IMG/VR virus record: IMGVR_UViG_3300042465_008100
Coordinates: 1 to 64,000 of that record
Source of the DNA: a virus
Strand: one strand, 5' to 3'
Length of the DNA stretch: 64,000 nucleotides
Within the stretch, counting starts at the first letter, position 1. Each line of letters begins with the position of its first letter. Both the position numbers and the translations under genes were made by a program. Below are positions 42,476-50,535 of the stretch, one piece after another. The notes beneath the pieces were generated by a model. It did not search any database. It was not told the DNA's origin and was given only the letters and a program-made list of their open reading frames with translations.

Positions 42476-44443
42476 ATGGGTAATATTAAAAATTATGAAT
42501 TTAGAAGAATTGATTTAAGATTATCACATAGTGATTATTGGGATTTCTTCTTAGCAAACGATAAAGGTTCGCCAAATACTGATATTATAACAAGTGGTGA
42601 TTGTTTTGTTGTTTGGTATGACTTTAATAACCCAAATATTTACGAAAATAGTAATACTGATACGATATACAGTTTAGTACATTGGACTGGTGCCACAAAT
42701 ACTGGTTATACATTTGACACAATAGGTTTAACGGGTATTGATAATGGGTTAATAACTTTTGAGAAAGACCCTTCAGATTTAACAAATCAAGCATTAGTTA
42801 ATGCTTTGACTGGTTCAACTCTTTTTATAACATCTGGTGATACTAGAATGGTTATGAATAGAGTTACTGGCACCACTGGAGATTTTATTTACCCAATTGA
42901 TTTGGTTTCGGATGTTTCTGGTTCATATGCTCAATTATGTGGTGGTTTTTATCAAGGATATTATAAAATAGATGGTTATGATTATGAAGTATTACCAACA
43001 AGAGTTAATCAATCATGGTCAGCAGAATTTTGGTTAAAACCAAGTGATGTTTGTTCTGGTTATACCGCAACAACATTAAATGATGAATACCCAAATAATA
43101 AAGGATTTTTCTTTTATATGGGTACAAGAGCTGAAAACAAATTTTGGGATATATGGTATGGTGCTGATACTGGTTGTACGAGTGCTTGTACCACAACATA
43201 TTGTACTAGTGGTGAAACTGTTAGTGAATGGTGTACAATACCAAAAGAAAATGAAGTATCGATAATTGGTGACTATAATGTTTTGATACCATTAGACCCA
43301 CCACAAGTTGAGATTGATTTAGTTACAAATCCATTTTTGATTTATGGTAGAGCATGTGATACTGGTTATCAAGCATTTGGTAGAGAAGGTGTTTCTTTCT
43401 TAACTGATGAAAATGGTGATTTTGTTATATCTGAAGATGGGTTTAATATTGCTTTATCAGATTATGACCCATATGTTTATTCAGATACACCAAACCCTAA
43501 TTCTGGTAGTACATCATGTTCATGTAGTCGTGGTTGTTCAGCTTGTAAAAGAAATCATGATGGTTTAGGTACAAAAAATGTATATACATATAGTGGTGGT
43601 GGTATTGTAGTTGTTACAACAGCAAAAGAAAAAGTGAATTTCCAAAACCCATTTTTAATTTATGGTCGTGGTGGTAATGGTTCTTGTTTATATTATAGAT
43701 GCACTGGACCAAATGATGGTCTTGCAAAAGATACTGTTTGTAGTTTTAGTGGATTTACTGAACCTTTAGACCGAATAGATTATAATTTAGATATCATTGA
43801 CAACGCAATTGGTTTTAGAATAAAAGATGATGGTAGTATTGGTTATAGATTATTAACAGTTACTGGTAGTTGTGTGACAAATAGTGATGGCAACAGAACA
43901 TATGTTAGCGGTGCAACAATTGAAGAGAATTATTCTCTTTCTGGTATGGTTAAACCTAATGAATGGTCTTATGTTGTTGTTAAATTTGTAACTGATTATA
44001 AAGATGATTGTGATTTGAAAATTTCAAAACCTAGAAAAGGAAAATTATTGTTTTATGTTAACGCAAAATTAAAACACGTTGTTAATGATTTTGATGAATT
44101 TATCGCAAGAAGATTAAACGAATATAAAGATAAACAAATAGGTGTACCATTTAATTTTAGTTTAGGTGGTGGTAGTCAAGGTTTAGTTGAAAGTCAAACA
44201 TTTGGTGGTTTAGATTTAAATGATAGGGGGTTACCAATACAAGAAAATTTTGCTGGAACATTTATAGGTGGTATATCTCAATTCAAATTTAATATTTGTG
44301 ACTTAAACTATTACAATATTGTAGAAAATTACAATAATGATTCAGGAAAATATAGCCCACAACCAATAAATCCATCGGTTCTTACTGATGAAGATGGAAA
44401 TGTTATAATTTCTGAAGACGGAAACCCTATTTTAATCCCATAA
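42476..44443 (+). CDS. Large virion protein, lectin-like and Cys-rich
   Basis: A 655-residue protein. QSWSAEFWLKPSDVCSGY resembles a LamG/concanavalin-like strand pair, and SYVVVKFVTDYKDDCDLKIS and KLLFYVNAKLKHVVNDFDE match the later strands. A Cys-rich stretch (SSCSCSRGCSACKRNHDG, about residue 345) and TGCTSACTTTYCTSG are unusual for a cytoplasmic virion protein and may bind metal. The motif LTDENGDFVISEDG recurs at the C-terminus as LTDEDGNVIISEDGNPI, hinting at an internal repeat. It starts 2 nt after the fibre gene; probably a tail or fibre-associated protein. Confidence 0.5.
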   Translation: MGNIKNYEFRRIDLRLSHSDYWDFFLANDKGSPNTDIITSGDCFVVWYDFNNPNIYENSNTDTIYSLVHWTGATNTGYTFDTIGLTGIDNGLITFEKDPSDLTNQALVNALTGSTLFITSGDTRMVMNRVTGTTGDFIYPIDLVSDVSGSYAQLCGGFYQGYYKIDGYDYEVLPTRVNQSWSAEFWLKPSDVCSGYTATTLNDEYPNNKGFFFYMGTRAENKFWDIWYGADTGCTSACTTTYCTSGETVSEWCTIPKENEVSIIGDYNVLIPLDPPQVEIDLVTNPFLIYGRACDTGYQAFGREGVSFLTDENGDFVISEDGFNIALSDYDPYVYSDTPNPNSGSTSCSCSRGCSACKRNHDGLGTKNVYTYSGGGIVVVTTAKEKVNFQNPFLIYGRGGNGSCLYYRCTGPNDGLAKDTVCSFSGFTEPLDRIDYNLDIIDNAIGFRIKDDGSIGYRLLTVTGSCVTNSDGNRTYVSGATIEENYSLSGMVKPNEWSYVVVKFVTDYKDDCDLKISKPRKGKLLFYVNAKLKHVVNDFDEFIARRLNEYKDKQIGVPFNFSLGGGSQGLVESQTFGGLDLNDRGLPIQENFAGTFIGGISQFKFNICDLNYYNIVENYNNDSGKYSPQPINPSVLTDEDGNVIISEDGNPILIP

Positions 44444-44446
44444 GAT

Positions 44447-44454
44447 ATATTTAT
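44447..44454 (+). promoter_or_regulatory. Putative late promoter core
   Basis: TATATTTATAAATAAAAAAG, core 44447-44454, 13 nt before the ATG of the 148-aa fibre gene. The motif also contains the T4 late sequence TATAAATA. Confidence 0.5.
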
Positions 44455-44467
44455 AAATAAAAAAGAC

Positions 44468-44914
44468 ATGGCAAATAAAACAATTTCTCAATTTAGTTCT
44501 GATTCTGGATTAACAGGTACTGAATTATTTCTTATAATGGATAGTGGTGTCACTAAAAATGTTGTTCTTAGCTCAGTTAAAACATTTGTTTTAAGTGGTT
44601 CATCATTTAGTGGTGGTACTGTTAGTGGTTCTACAAATTTTATAAGTGGTCTATCAGCAACCACAGTATCAGCTACTACTTATCAAAATTTACCTATAAG
44701 TGGGTTAACAGCTGGGTCAAATATTAGTATAAGCGGAAATAATGGTAATCAAACTATATCATTTACAGGTTCAACCAGTTTAACATTTATTGGTGGCAAC
44801 GCACCAACACAATCTAGTAGTAGTGGTAACGAGGGTAATATAATAGTTAATAATGGCTTTTTATATTATTATTCAAATGGTGGTTGGTTACGTTTAACTG
44901 GTTCAATATTTTAA
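44468..44914 (+). CDS. Short fibre-like protein, 148 aa
   Basis: The body contains the repeat ATTYQNLPISGLTAGSNISI followed by SGNNGNQTISFTG, also found in the 1486-residue fibre, so it is a short member of the same adhesin family. The N-terminus is a small globular region (KTISQFSSDSGLTGTELFLIMD). The C-terminus SSGNEGNIIVNNGFLYYYSN ... GGWLRLTG resembles the end of the S74 fibre. Probably a short fibre or a cap for the longer one. Confidence 0.6.
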   Translation: MANKTISQFSSDSGLTGTELFLIMDSGVTKNVVLSSVKTFVLSGSSFSGGTVSGSTNFISGLSATTVSATTYQNLPISGLTAGSNISISGNNGNQTISFTGSTSLTFIGGNAPTQSSSSGNEGNIIVNNGFLYYYSNGGWLRLTGSIF

Positions 44915-44926
44915 TTATTAACAGAT

Positions 44927-45298
44927 ATGGAGTTCAACATAAATAAAGATTCTACGCTTCCTGTGTTAAAATTAGAGTTAATACAGGATGGTAGAAATGA
45001 CTTTTATAAGTTTCACGAAAAGATACAAAATGCTAATATATATTTTAGCATGGCTGATGTTATTACAGGTGTTAGAAGGATATCAAAAAAAATAACTTCT
45101 ATCGAGCAAGTACAACCAGATAGTTGTGTTGGTCCAGAATTTTATATTACTTATCAATTCACAACAAAAGATACATCAGTTGCTGGTAGATATGTCGGGC
45201 AATTTGAAATTGTTTTCTTAGACGGTTCAGGGACGCTATTAGTCCCAATACAAGAAGAACTATTTATTAACATTTTGGAGGGTTCAATTAAAAAATAG
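44927..45298 (+). CDS. Small beta-sandwich virion protein (baseplate upper protein-like)
   Basis: A 123-residue protein with an Ig/BppU-like pattern: LPVLKLELIQDGRNDFYKF, NIYFSMADVITGVRRI, and GRYVGQFEIVFLDGSGTLLVPIQE at the C-terminus. Such domains attach fibres or receptor-binding proteins to the baseplate. It is the last gene before the host-type promoters of DNA polymerase. Confidence 0.5.
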   Translation: MEFNINKDSTLPVLKLELIQDGRNDFYKFHEKIQNANIYFSMADVITGVRRISKKITSIEQVQPDSCVGPEFYITYQFTTKDTSVAGRYVGQFEIVFLDGSGTLLVPIQEELFINILEGSIKK

Positions 45299-45345
45299 TT
45301 GCAACTTAAAAAATAAAAATGTAACTTTGTATATATACAAAGTTA
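45299..45345 (+). promoter_or_regulatory. Bacteroidota promoter P1 with perfect 24-nt palindrome
   Basis: TTG (45299-45301), 20 nt, TAACTTTG (45322-45329). The -7 box is one arm of a perfect 24-nt palindrome (45322-45345, half-site TAACTTTGTATA), which has a second TAACTTTG on the other strand. It is likely an operator or a face-to-face promoter. The -33 TTG also lies in a 10-nt palindrome, AGTTGCAACT (45297-45306). Confidence 0.65.
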
Positions 45346-45366
45346 AAAAAATATATCCCAATTTTA

Positions 45367-45397
45367 TTGTTAAAAAATAATATGCAACGTATATTTG
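45367..45397 (+). promoter_or_regulatory. Bacteroidota promoter P2 (TTG-N20-TATATTTG)
   Basis: TTG (45367-45369), 20 nt, TATATTTG (45390-45397), 15 nt before the DNA polymerase ATG. It gives a very short leader, like the promoter before the 54-aa gene. Confidence 0.7.
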
Positions 45398-45412
45398 TAT
45401 AAAAAAATTAAT

Positions 45413-48400
45413 ATGCCTAAAAGTAAAGTTAGTAATGAAAGGATTGAATCTTTCTTACAGGGTACTGACCCTCAAATGTACATAGTTGCAATAGAATCTT
45501 ACTACGATAAACCAGAAGTAACTTTAATTATTAATGAACCAGATTCAGAAAAAAGATTAGAAACAGCTTATTATAAGCCATTCTTATGGTTTAAAGAAGA
45601 GGTTACAACATTGTTATATGGTGGTAGTAGACAAAAAATAATCCAACAACAAACTAAATACGGTGTTAAGTTAAAAAAATTAACAACATCAAATGAAGAT
45701 GGTTATACACCAGATAGAATGGAAAATGGTTATAAGTTTTTGGCAACATGCACAAAATCATATAATGATTTAATATATTTCTTTAAAGAGGGTGGTATCG
45801 ATATTTTCCATGCAGATTTTTCTAAATTATTTGTTATGTTCAGCCCAACTGAACAATTTATGATTCAAACAGGTAAAAGATTATTTAAAGGGTTTGAAGA
45901 TTATGATGATTTGCATAGATTCCAGTTTGACTTGGAAACAGAAGGATTATTTGCTAGCAAAAATGCAATATTCCAAATAGGTGTTAGGGATAACAAAGGT
46001 TTTGAGGGTGTGCTCGAAACAATTGGTGAAGACGGGTATGAAAGAAGAAACGCTGAACGTAAAAATATTAGTAATTTCTTTAAAATAATCGATGAAATTA
46101 AACCAGACATTATAACTGGTTATAACTCTGAAAACTTTGACTGGCCTTTTATATTTGAAAGAGCCGAAAGATTATCAATGTCAATAACGAGTGTCGCAAG
46201 GACATTGCATATGGCATCAAAAATAAAAAGAAAGCCATCAACATTAAAATTAGGTGGTGAAACTGAATCGTATAATCAAACACATATGTTTGGGTATAAC
46301 ATTCTTGATGTGTCACATGCTGTTAGACGAGCAATGGCTATTAACTCAGAAATTAAAGGTTGGGGTTTGAAATACATTACCAAGTATTCTGAAATAGCAA
46401 AACCAAACAGGGTCTATGTTCCAGGTGATAAAATCAATTCAACATGGGCTGATAAAGTCAATCAATACGCTTTTAATGAATCAAATGGTGATTGGTATAA
46501 GATAACAACCAAAACCCCGTTAAAAGAAGGATATGTTATTAAAACAGGTGCCTTTATTGTACAAAGGTATCTATGTGATGACTTATGGGAAACAGAACAA
46601 ATTGATAACATATATAATCAGGCAAGTTTCTTGATTTCAAAAATGTTACCAACATCATTTATGCGTTCATCTACAATGGGTACAGCTGGTCAATGGAAAT
46701 TAATCATGGCCGCATGGTCATATGAAAATGGTTTGGCCATACCAGAAACACAGAAAAAAAGAGAATTTACTGGTGGTCTTTCTAGGTTATTAGAAGTAGG
46801 TTACGCAAAAAACGTTGTTAAATTAGACTTTGCTGCACTATACCCTAAAACACAGCTAACACACGATATATTCCCAGATTTGGATATATCTGGGGTTATG
46901 GAAGGTATGCTTACATATGTTGTTGATACAAGGGATAAGTTTAAATTCTTAACAGGTTCTGAAAAGAAAAAAGCAAAAAAGTTACAATCATATCTTGAAG
47001 AGAATAAAGACTCATTATCAAAAGAGGAAATCGAAAAAATAAAAAAAGAAATATCAGAACATAAAGCATTAGCTAATTTATATGATAAAAAACAATTACC
47101 TTTGAAGATATTAGCAAACTCATGGTTTGGTTCATATGGTGCACCTTATATCTTTAATTGGGGTGACACGGATTCAGCTGAAGAAACAACATGTCGTGGT
47201 CGTCAATATTTAAGGTTGATGGTTAAGCACTTCACAGAAAAACATGGTTTTAGAGCACTAGTTGGTGATACCGATGGTTTTAACTTTGCATTTCCAGATA
47301 ATATCGATGATATTAAATATTTAGCAAAAGGTAATCACTGGAAAACTGAAAATGATGGTGGTAAAGAATTAGTTGGGTTAGATGCTGTATTAGCCGAATT
47401 TAATGAAAACTACATGGAAGGCAGAATGGGTCTTGATATTGATGATATCTGTAACTCAACAATTAACTTTGCCAGAAAAAACTATGCAAATGATATTGGC
47501 GGTAAAATTAAATTAGTTGGTAACTCTGTGAAATCTAAAAAAATGTCGGTTTATATTGAAGAATTTTTAGGTAAGGGTATTAGGATGTTATTAGATGGTG
47601 ATGGGTATTCATTTATTAAGTTTTATTATGAATACGTTGATAAAATATATAATTATCAAATCCCATTGGTTAAAATAGCATCAAAGGCTAAGATTAAATC
47701 AAATGTACAAGACTATTTGAAGAAATCTAAAATGAAAAATAAAGCTGGTAATCCAATGCCAAAACAAGCGCATATGGAATTAGCAATAAGAAATAATTTA
47801 GATATTACTTTAGGGGATGTGTTGTATTATATCAATATAGGTACATCAAAATCACATGGTGATTTAAAAACTGTTGATAAAAATAAAATGACCAAAAAAG
47901 AAAGGGAAGAATATTTTAAACAACACGGTGAATACCCAGCGCCAAATAAAGTGGTTGAATTAAATTGTAAGTTAATCAATCCAGATATCGTTGAACGTGA
48001 TTTTGAATTAATCAAAGAACACGAAATGATGAAAAAAGCGTTAGATAAGTCTGATGAAATGAAAGAGGATGAAATCGCAGATATTAAGAAAAGAATTAAT
48101 GATATTGATTCTCAATTGTATACTGATGAATATAATGTTGCTAGATATTTGGATGCGTTTAATAAAAAAGTAAAACCATTATTGGTTTGTTTTTCACCTG
48201 AAATAAGAGATAACATATTGTTAACGATTGTAAAAGTAAAAGACAAAGCAACCAAAAAAACATATGAAGTATTAAAAGAGCGTAATTTTTTCACAAAGAA
48301 AGATTGTGAACTTGTTTCTGGTAAACCATTTAAAGAAACTGACCAAGATTCATATGCGGAACTTATGACAATGGAAGATAAGGAGATTAAATTCTGGGAT

Positions 48401-49105
48401 AAAGTTAATAAGATTCCAAATAACATGGATGAAGAAACATGGTATGCGTTAAGAGATGATTATCGTGAAAGAATGGAAATCGAAAAGGCAGAGGGTATTG
48501 CTCATGAAAAAGAAAGATTAGATGAAATATTTAAACGATTAGAGGTTTATGATTTTGAAAACGAAAATTTACCATTAGAAATTAAATTAACATGTGACAT
48601 AAGTGAAGACTCTTACTTTGTTTCTAAAAAATGGGGTGAAAAATTATGTCCAATAACAGATTTGTTTAAATACGAAAAAGATGCTATCGAGAGAGATAAA
48701 TATTATAAGTTATCCAACACTGAAAAAGATGATGATAGATATGAGCAATGGTTAATGTATTTGTCAGAAATGGAAGTATTGACTGGTAAAACACAAAATG
48801 ATTTAATGTCTAAAAAAATTATAGACAAAGAAAAAATATCTAAAACTATTATCAAAACAATAAACGAATTCAAACCAGAAACTGTAGAGAAAAAGAAAAA
48901 AGTATACAGTGAAAACGGTGATGAAGACGAAGATGGTTTAGAAGAAGATGAAGATGGTAATATCATCAGAAAAGATGAAGAATTATTCTTAGATGATGAA
49001 TTTGACGATACATTCGCTGAAATGCCAGATGACTATATCATTGAAGAACAATCAACGGAATTAATCGAAGAAGAAAAAGAAGAAGAGGATGAATGGGGTT
49101 TTTAG
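45413..49105 (+). CDS. Family B DNA polymerase (T4 gp43-like)
   Basis: A 1230-residue protein from MPKSKVSNER (an upstream TTG in frame lies within the promoter). Exonuclease motifs: I at DLETEG (~173), II at NSENFDWPFIFERA, III at YLCDDLWETE. Polymerase motifs: A at LDFAALYP (~474), B at KILANSWFGSYG (~568), C at GDTDG (~616). It replicates the phage genome with proofreading. It is longer than T4 gp43 (898 aa); extra sequence includes a Lys/Glu-rich insertion between motifs A and B, and the C-terminus ends in a ~65-residue acidic tail closing with DEWGF. Two host-type promoters precede it. Confidence 0.95.
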   Translation: MPKSKVSNERIESFLQGTDPQMYIVAIESYYDKPEVTLIINEPDSEKRLETAYYKPFLWFKEEVTTLLYGGSRQKIIQQQTKYGVKLKKLTTSNEDGYTPDRMENGYKFLATCTKSYNDLIYFFKEGGIDIFHADFSKLFVMFSPTEQFMIQTGKRLFKGFEDYDDLHRFQFDLETEGLFASKNAIFQIGVRDNKGFEGVLETIGEDGYERRNAERKNISNFFKIIDEIKPDIITGYNSENFDWPFIFERAERLSMSITSVARTLHMASKIKRKPSTLKLGGETESYNQTHMFGYNILDVSHAVRRAMAINSEIKGWGLKYITKYSEIAKPNRVYVPGDKINSTWADKVNQYAFNESNGDWYKITTKTPLKEGYVIKTGAFIVQRYLCDDLWETEQIDNIYNQASFLISKMLPTSFMRSSTMGTAGQWKLIMAAWSYENGLAIPETQKKREFTGGLSRLLEVGYAKNVVKLDFAALYPKTQLTHDIFPDLDISGVMEGMLTYVVDTRDKFKFLTGSEKKKAKKLQSYLEENKDSLSKEEIEKIKKEISEHKALANLYDKKQLPLKILANSWFGSYGAPYIFNWGDTDSAEETTCRGRQYLRLMVKHFTEKHGFRALVGDTDGFNFAFPDNIDDIKYLAKGNHWKTENDGGKELVGLDAVLAEFNENYMEGRMGLDIDDICNSTINFARKNYANDIGGKIKLVGNSVKSKKMSVYIEEFLGKGIRMLLDGDGYSFIKFYYEYVDKIYNYQIPLVKIASKAKIKSNVQDYLKKSKMKNKAGNPMPKQAHMELAIRNNLDITLGDVLYYINIGTSKSHGDLKTVDKNKMTKKEREEYFKQHGEYPAPNKVVELNCKLINPDIVERDFELIKEHEMMKKALDKSDEMKEDEIADIKKRINDIDSQLYTDEYNVARYLDAFNKKVKPLLVCFSPEIRDNILLTIVKVKDKATKKTYEVLKERNFFTKKDCELVSGKPFKETDQDSYAELMTMEDKEIKFWDKVNKIPNNMDEETWYALRDDYRERMEIEKAEGIAHEKERLDEIFKRLEVYDFENENLPLEIKLTCDISEDSYFVSKKWGEKLCPITDLFKYEKDAIERDKYYKLSNTEKDDDRYEQWLMYLSEMEVLTGKTQNDLMSKKIIDKEKISKTIIKTINEFKPETVEKKKKVYSENGDEDEDGLEEDEDGNIIRKDEELFLDDEFDDTFAEMPDDYIIEEQSTELIEEEKEEEDEWGF

Positions 49106-50241
49106 TAAACCCAGAACCCTAATGGTCTGTAAGTTAATTGTTTATTTAAATTTTCAGCCTCACTAGCACCTCTTTCAAGCTGTTTTGTACTAGATAAACG
49201 CTCTAATCTTGCGTCTAATCTTTCCAGAACAGCTTTTTTCTCTTCATTACCTTCAGAGATAAGTGTTTCATAATCCATTGTTCTTTCAGCTTCAGGCGGT
49301 CCAACAATACCACCAAATTTACCTCTTGTTCTACCTAAAGCTCTTTTAGCTTCAGCGATAAACAATTGACGTATTAATGTTTTTGTTGGTTCGTTAAAAT
49401 CAGCATAATCTAATTTAGATAGCGGTACTTGGTTTGGCATTTTAATGATGTCTGGATTATCTGTTTTACAAGCATCTAGATTTTCTGGTGTTGTTTCATA
49501 ATAATGGTACCATACTTGACAACCAGCAATGTTAATGCTACTACCAACACCGCCAATACCTTGTCCAAATGAAAGTTTAGAACCAGGTGTACTCAATAAA
49601 TGTAACAATTTAGTACCGTTTGGCCCAGCAGTTACTTTATAAACCAATTCACTTCTAACAATCCTGTTTTTAAGGTTCATATCAGCAGCTGTTAATAAGA
49701 TATCAAATGCTGGTGCAATATAATAACCCATTCTTCCGTTAGGACCACCAGTACCAACACCACCACCTACTTGTGAAAAACCACCACCAAAACCATAATC
49801 AATACCGCCATAGTTAGCTAATAATGCTTGGCTAGTTGCTGGGGGTGTTATCCATAAAACTTCATTTATTTCTCTATTTGCTGGTATTTGATATACTTGT
49901 CTTCCAGCTTCTAATTCAACATAATCTTTTTTAAGTTCCCATGGTCCATTTATTTGTAGACCAACTTGTTTTGAGTAAGCGTAAGTGTATTGTGTCATGA
50001 AGTCAAAGCTTCTAACACTTAGAGCAAAGGCCATATCAATCGTATCAATATTATGACCTAATAGAGATTGCCATTGATGTTCAATAAGCCATTCTTGCAC
50101 ATATTGTGCGTAATCTTCTATTGAGATTTCTAACAAAGTACAAAGTTGTTCATCAGTTAATTCAATCTGACGAATAGGTGCACCTACTGAATGTCTAAAT
50201 TGTCTAAATAATTTATCACGAGATTCTGAATCCACTGCCAT
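49102..50241 (-). CDS. Neck protein (T4 gp13-like)
   Basis: A 379-residue protein. The N-terminus VGAPIRQIELTDEQLCTLLEISIEDYAQYVQEW matches the gp13 family opening. A Gly-rich insertion (GFGGGFSQVGGGVGTGGPNG) lies in the middle. The C-terminus FIAEAKRALGRTRGKFGG and MDYETLISEGNEEKKAVLERLDARL fits gp13 helices that contact the connector. It should sit between the portal and the tail. Its stop overlaps the polymerase stop by 3 nt in convergent orientation. Confidence 0.6.
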   Translation of the reverse strand: MAVDSESRDKLFRQFRHSVGAPIRQIELTDEQLCTLLEISIEDYAQYVQEWLIEHQWQSLLGHNIDTIDMAFALSVRSFDFMTQYTYAYSKQVGLQINGPWELKKDYVELEAGRQVYQIPANREINEVLWITPPATSQALLANYGGIDYGFGGGFSQVGGGVGTGGPNGRMGYYIAPAFDILLTAADMNLKNRIVRSELVYKVTAGPNGTKLLHLLSTPGSKLSFGQGIGGVGSSINIAGCQVWYHYYETTPENLDACKTDNPDIIKMPNQVPLSKLDYADFNEPTKTLIRQLFIAEAKRALGRTRGKFGGIVGPPEAERTMDYETLISEGNEEKKAVLERLDARLERLSSTKQLERGASEAENLNKQLTYRPLGFWVY

Positions 50242-50256
50242 AATAATCTTTTATAT

Positions 50257-50264
50257 ATAAATAT
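50257..50264 (-). promoter_or_regulatory. Putative late promoter core
   Basis: Minus strand GATATTTATATATAAAAG, core ending 15 nt before the neck gene ATG, in the gap after the glutaredoxin gene. Confidence 0.5.
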
Positions 50265-50278
50265 CAATAAAAAAAGAA

Positions 50279-50533
50279 TTATCCTAAAAATCTCTTTGTT
50301 ATTTCTAAACACTCATTTATTGATTGAAAAGAAACATCGGGAACTAGTAACTGAGCGCCAACTCTTACAATTGGAACTTGGTCAGCTTTTGATATTTCCA
50401 TTACTTTATCTACTTCTTCTTTATAGTTTTCATCGTAGATATCTATTTCGTTAAATTCTATTTCATTTTCTTTTAACAATCCTTTTAATTCACTGCAATA
50501 AGGACAATCTTTAATTGTGTATACTGTTACCAT
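50279..50533 (-). CDS. Glutaredoxin (NrdC-like)
   Basis: An 84-residue thiol-disulfide oxidoreductase. The active site DCPYC is at residues 9-13, QVPIVRVG supplies the cis-Pro (~53), and VPDVSFQSINECL ends the fold. It reduces disulfides, in T4-like phages chiefly ribonucleotide reductase; no reductase gene is in the window. It is 2-3 nt from the helicase gene stop. Confidence 0.9.
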   Translation of the reverse strand: MVTVYTIKDCPYCSELKGLLKENEIEFNEIDIYDENYKEEVDKVMEISKADQVPIVRVGAQLLVPDVSFQSINECLEITKRFLG

Positions 50534-50535
50534 AA

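Noticed and set aside
45322-45345. The 24-nt palindrome as an intrinsic terminator for the plus strand
   Set aside because: The hairpin has no loop and is followed by A, not T, on the plus strand. A regulatory site fits better.
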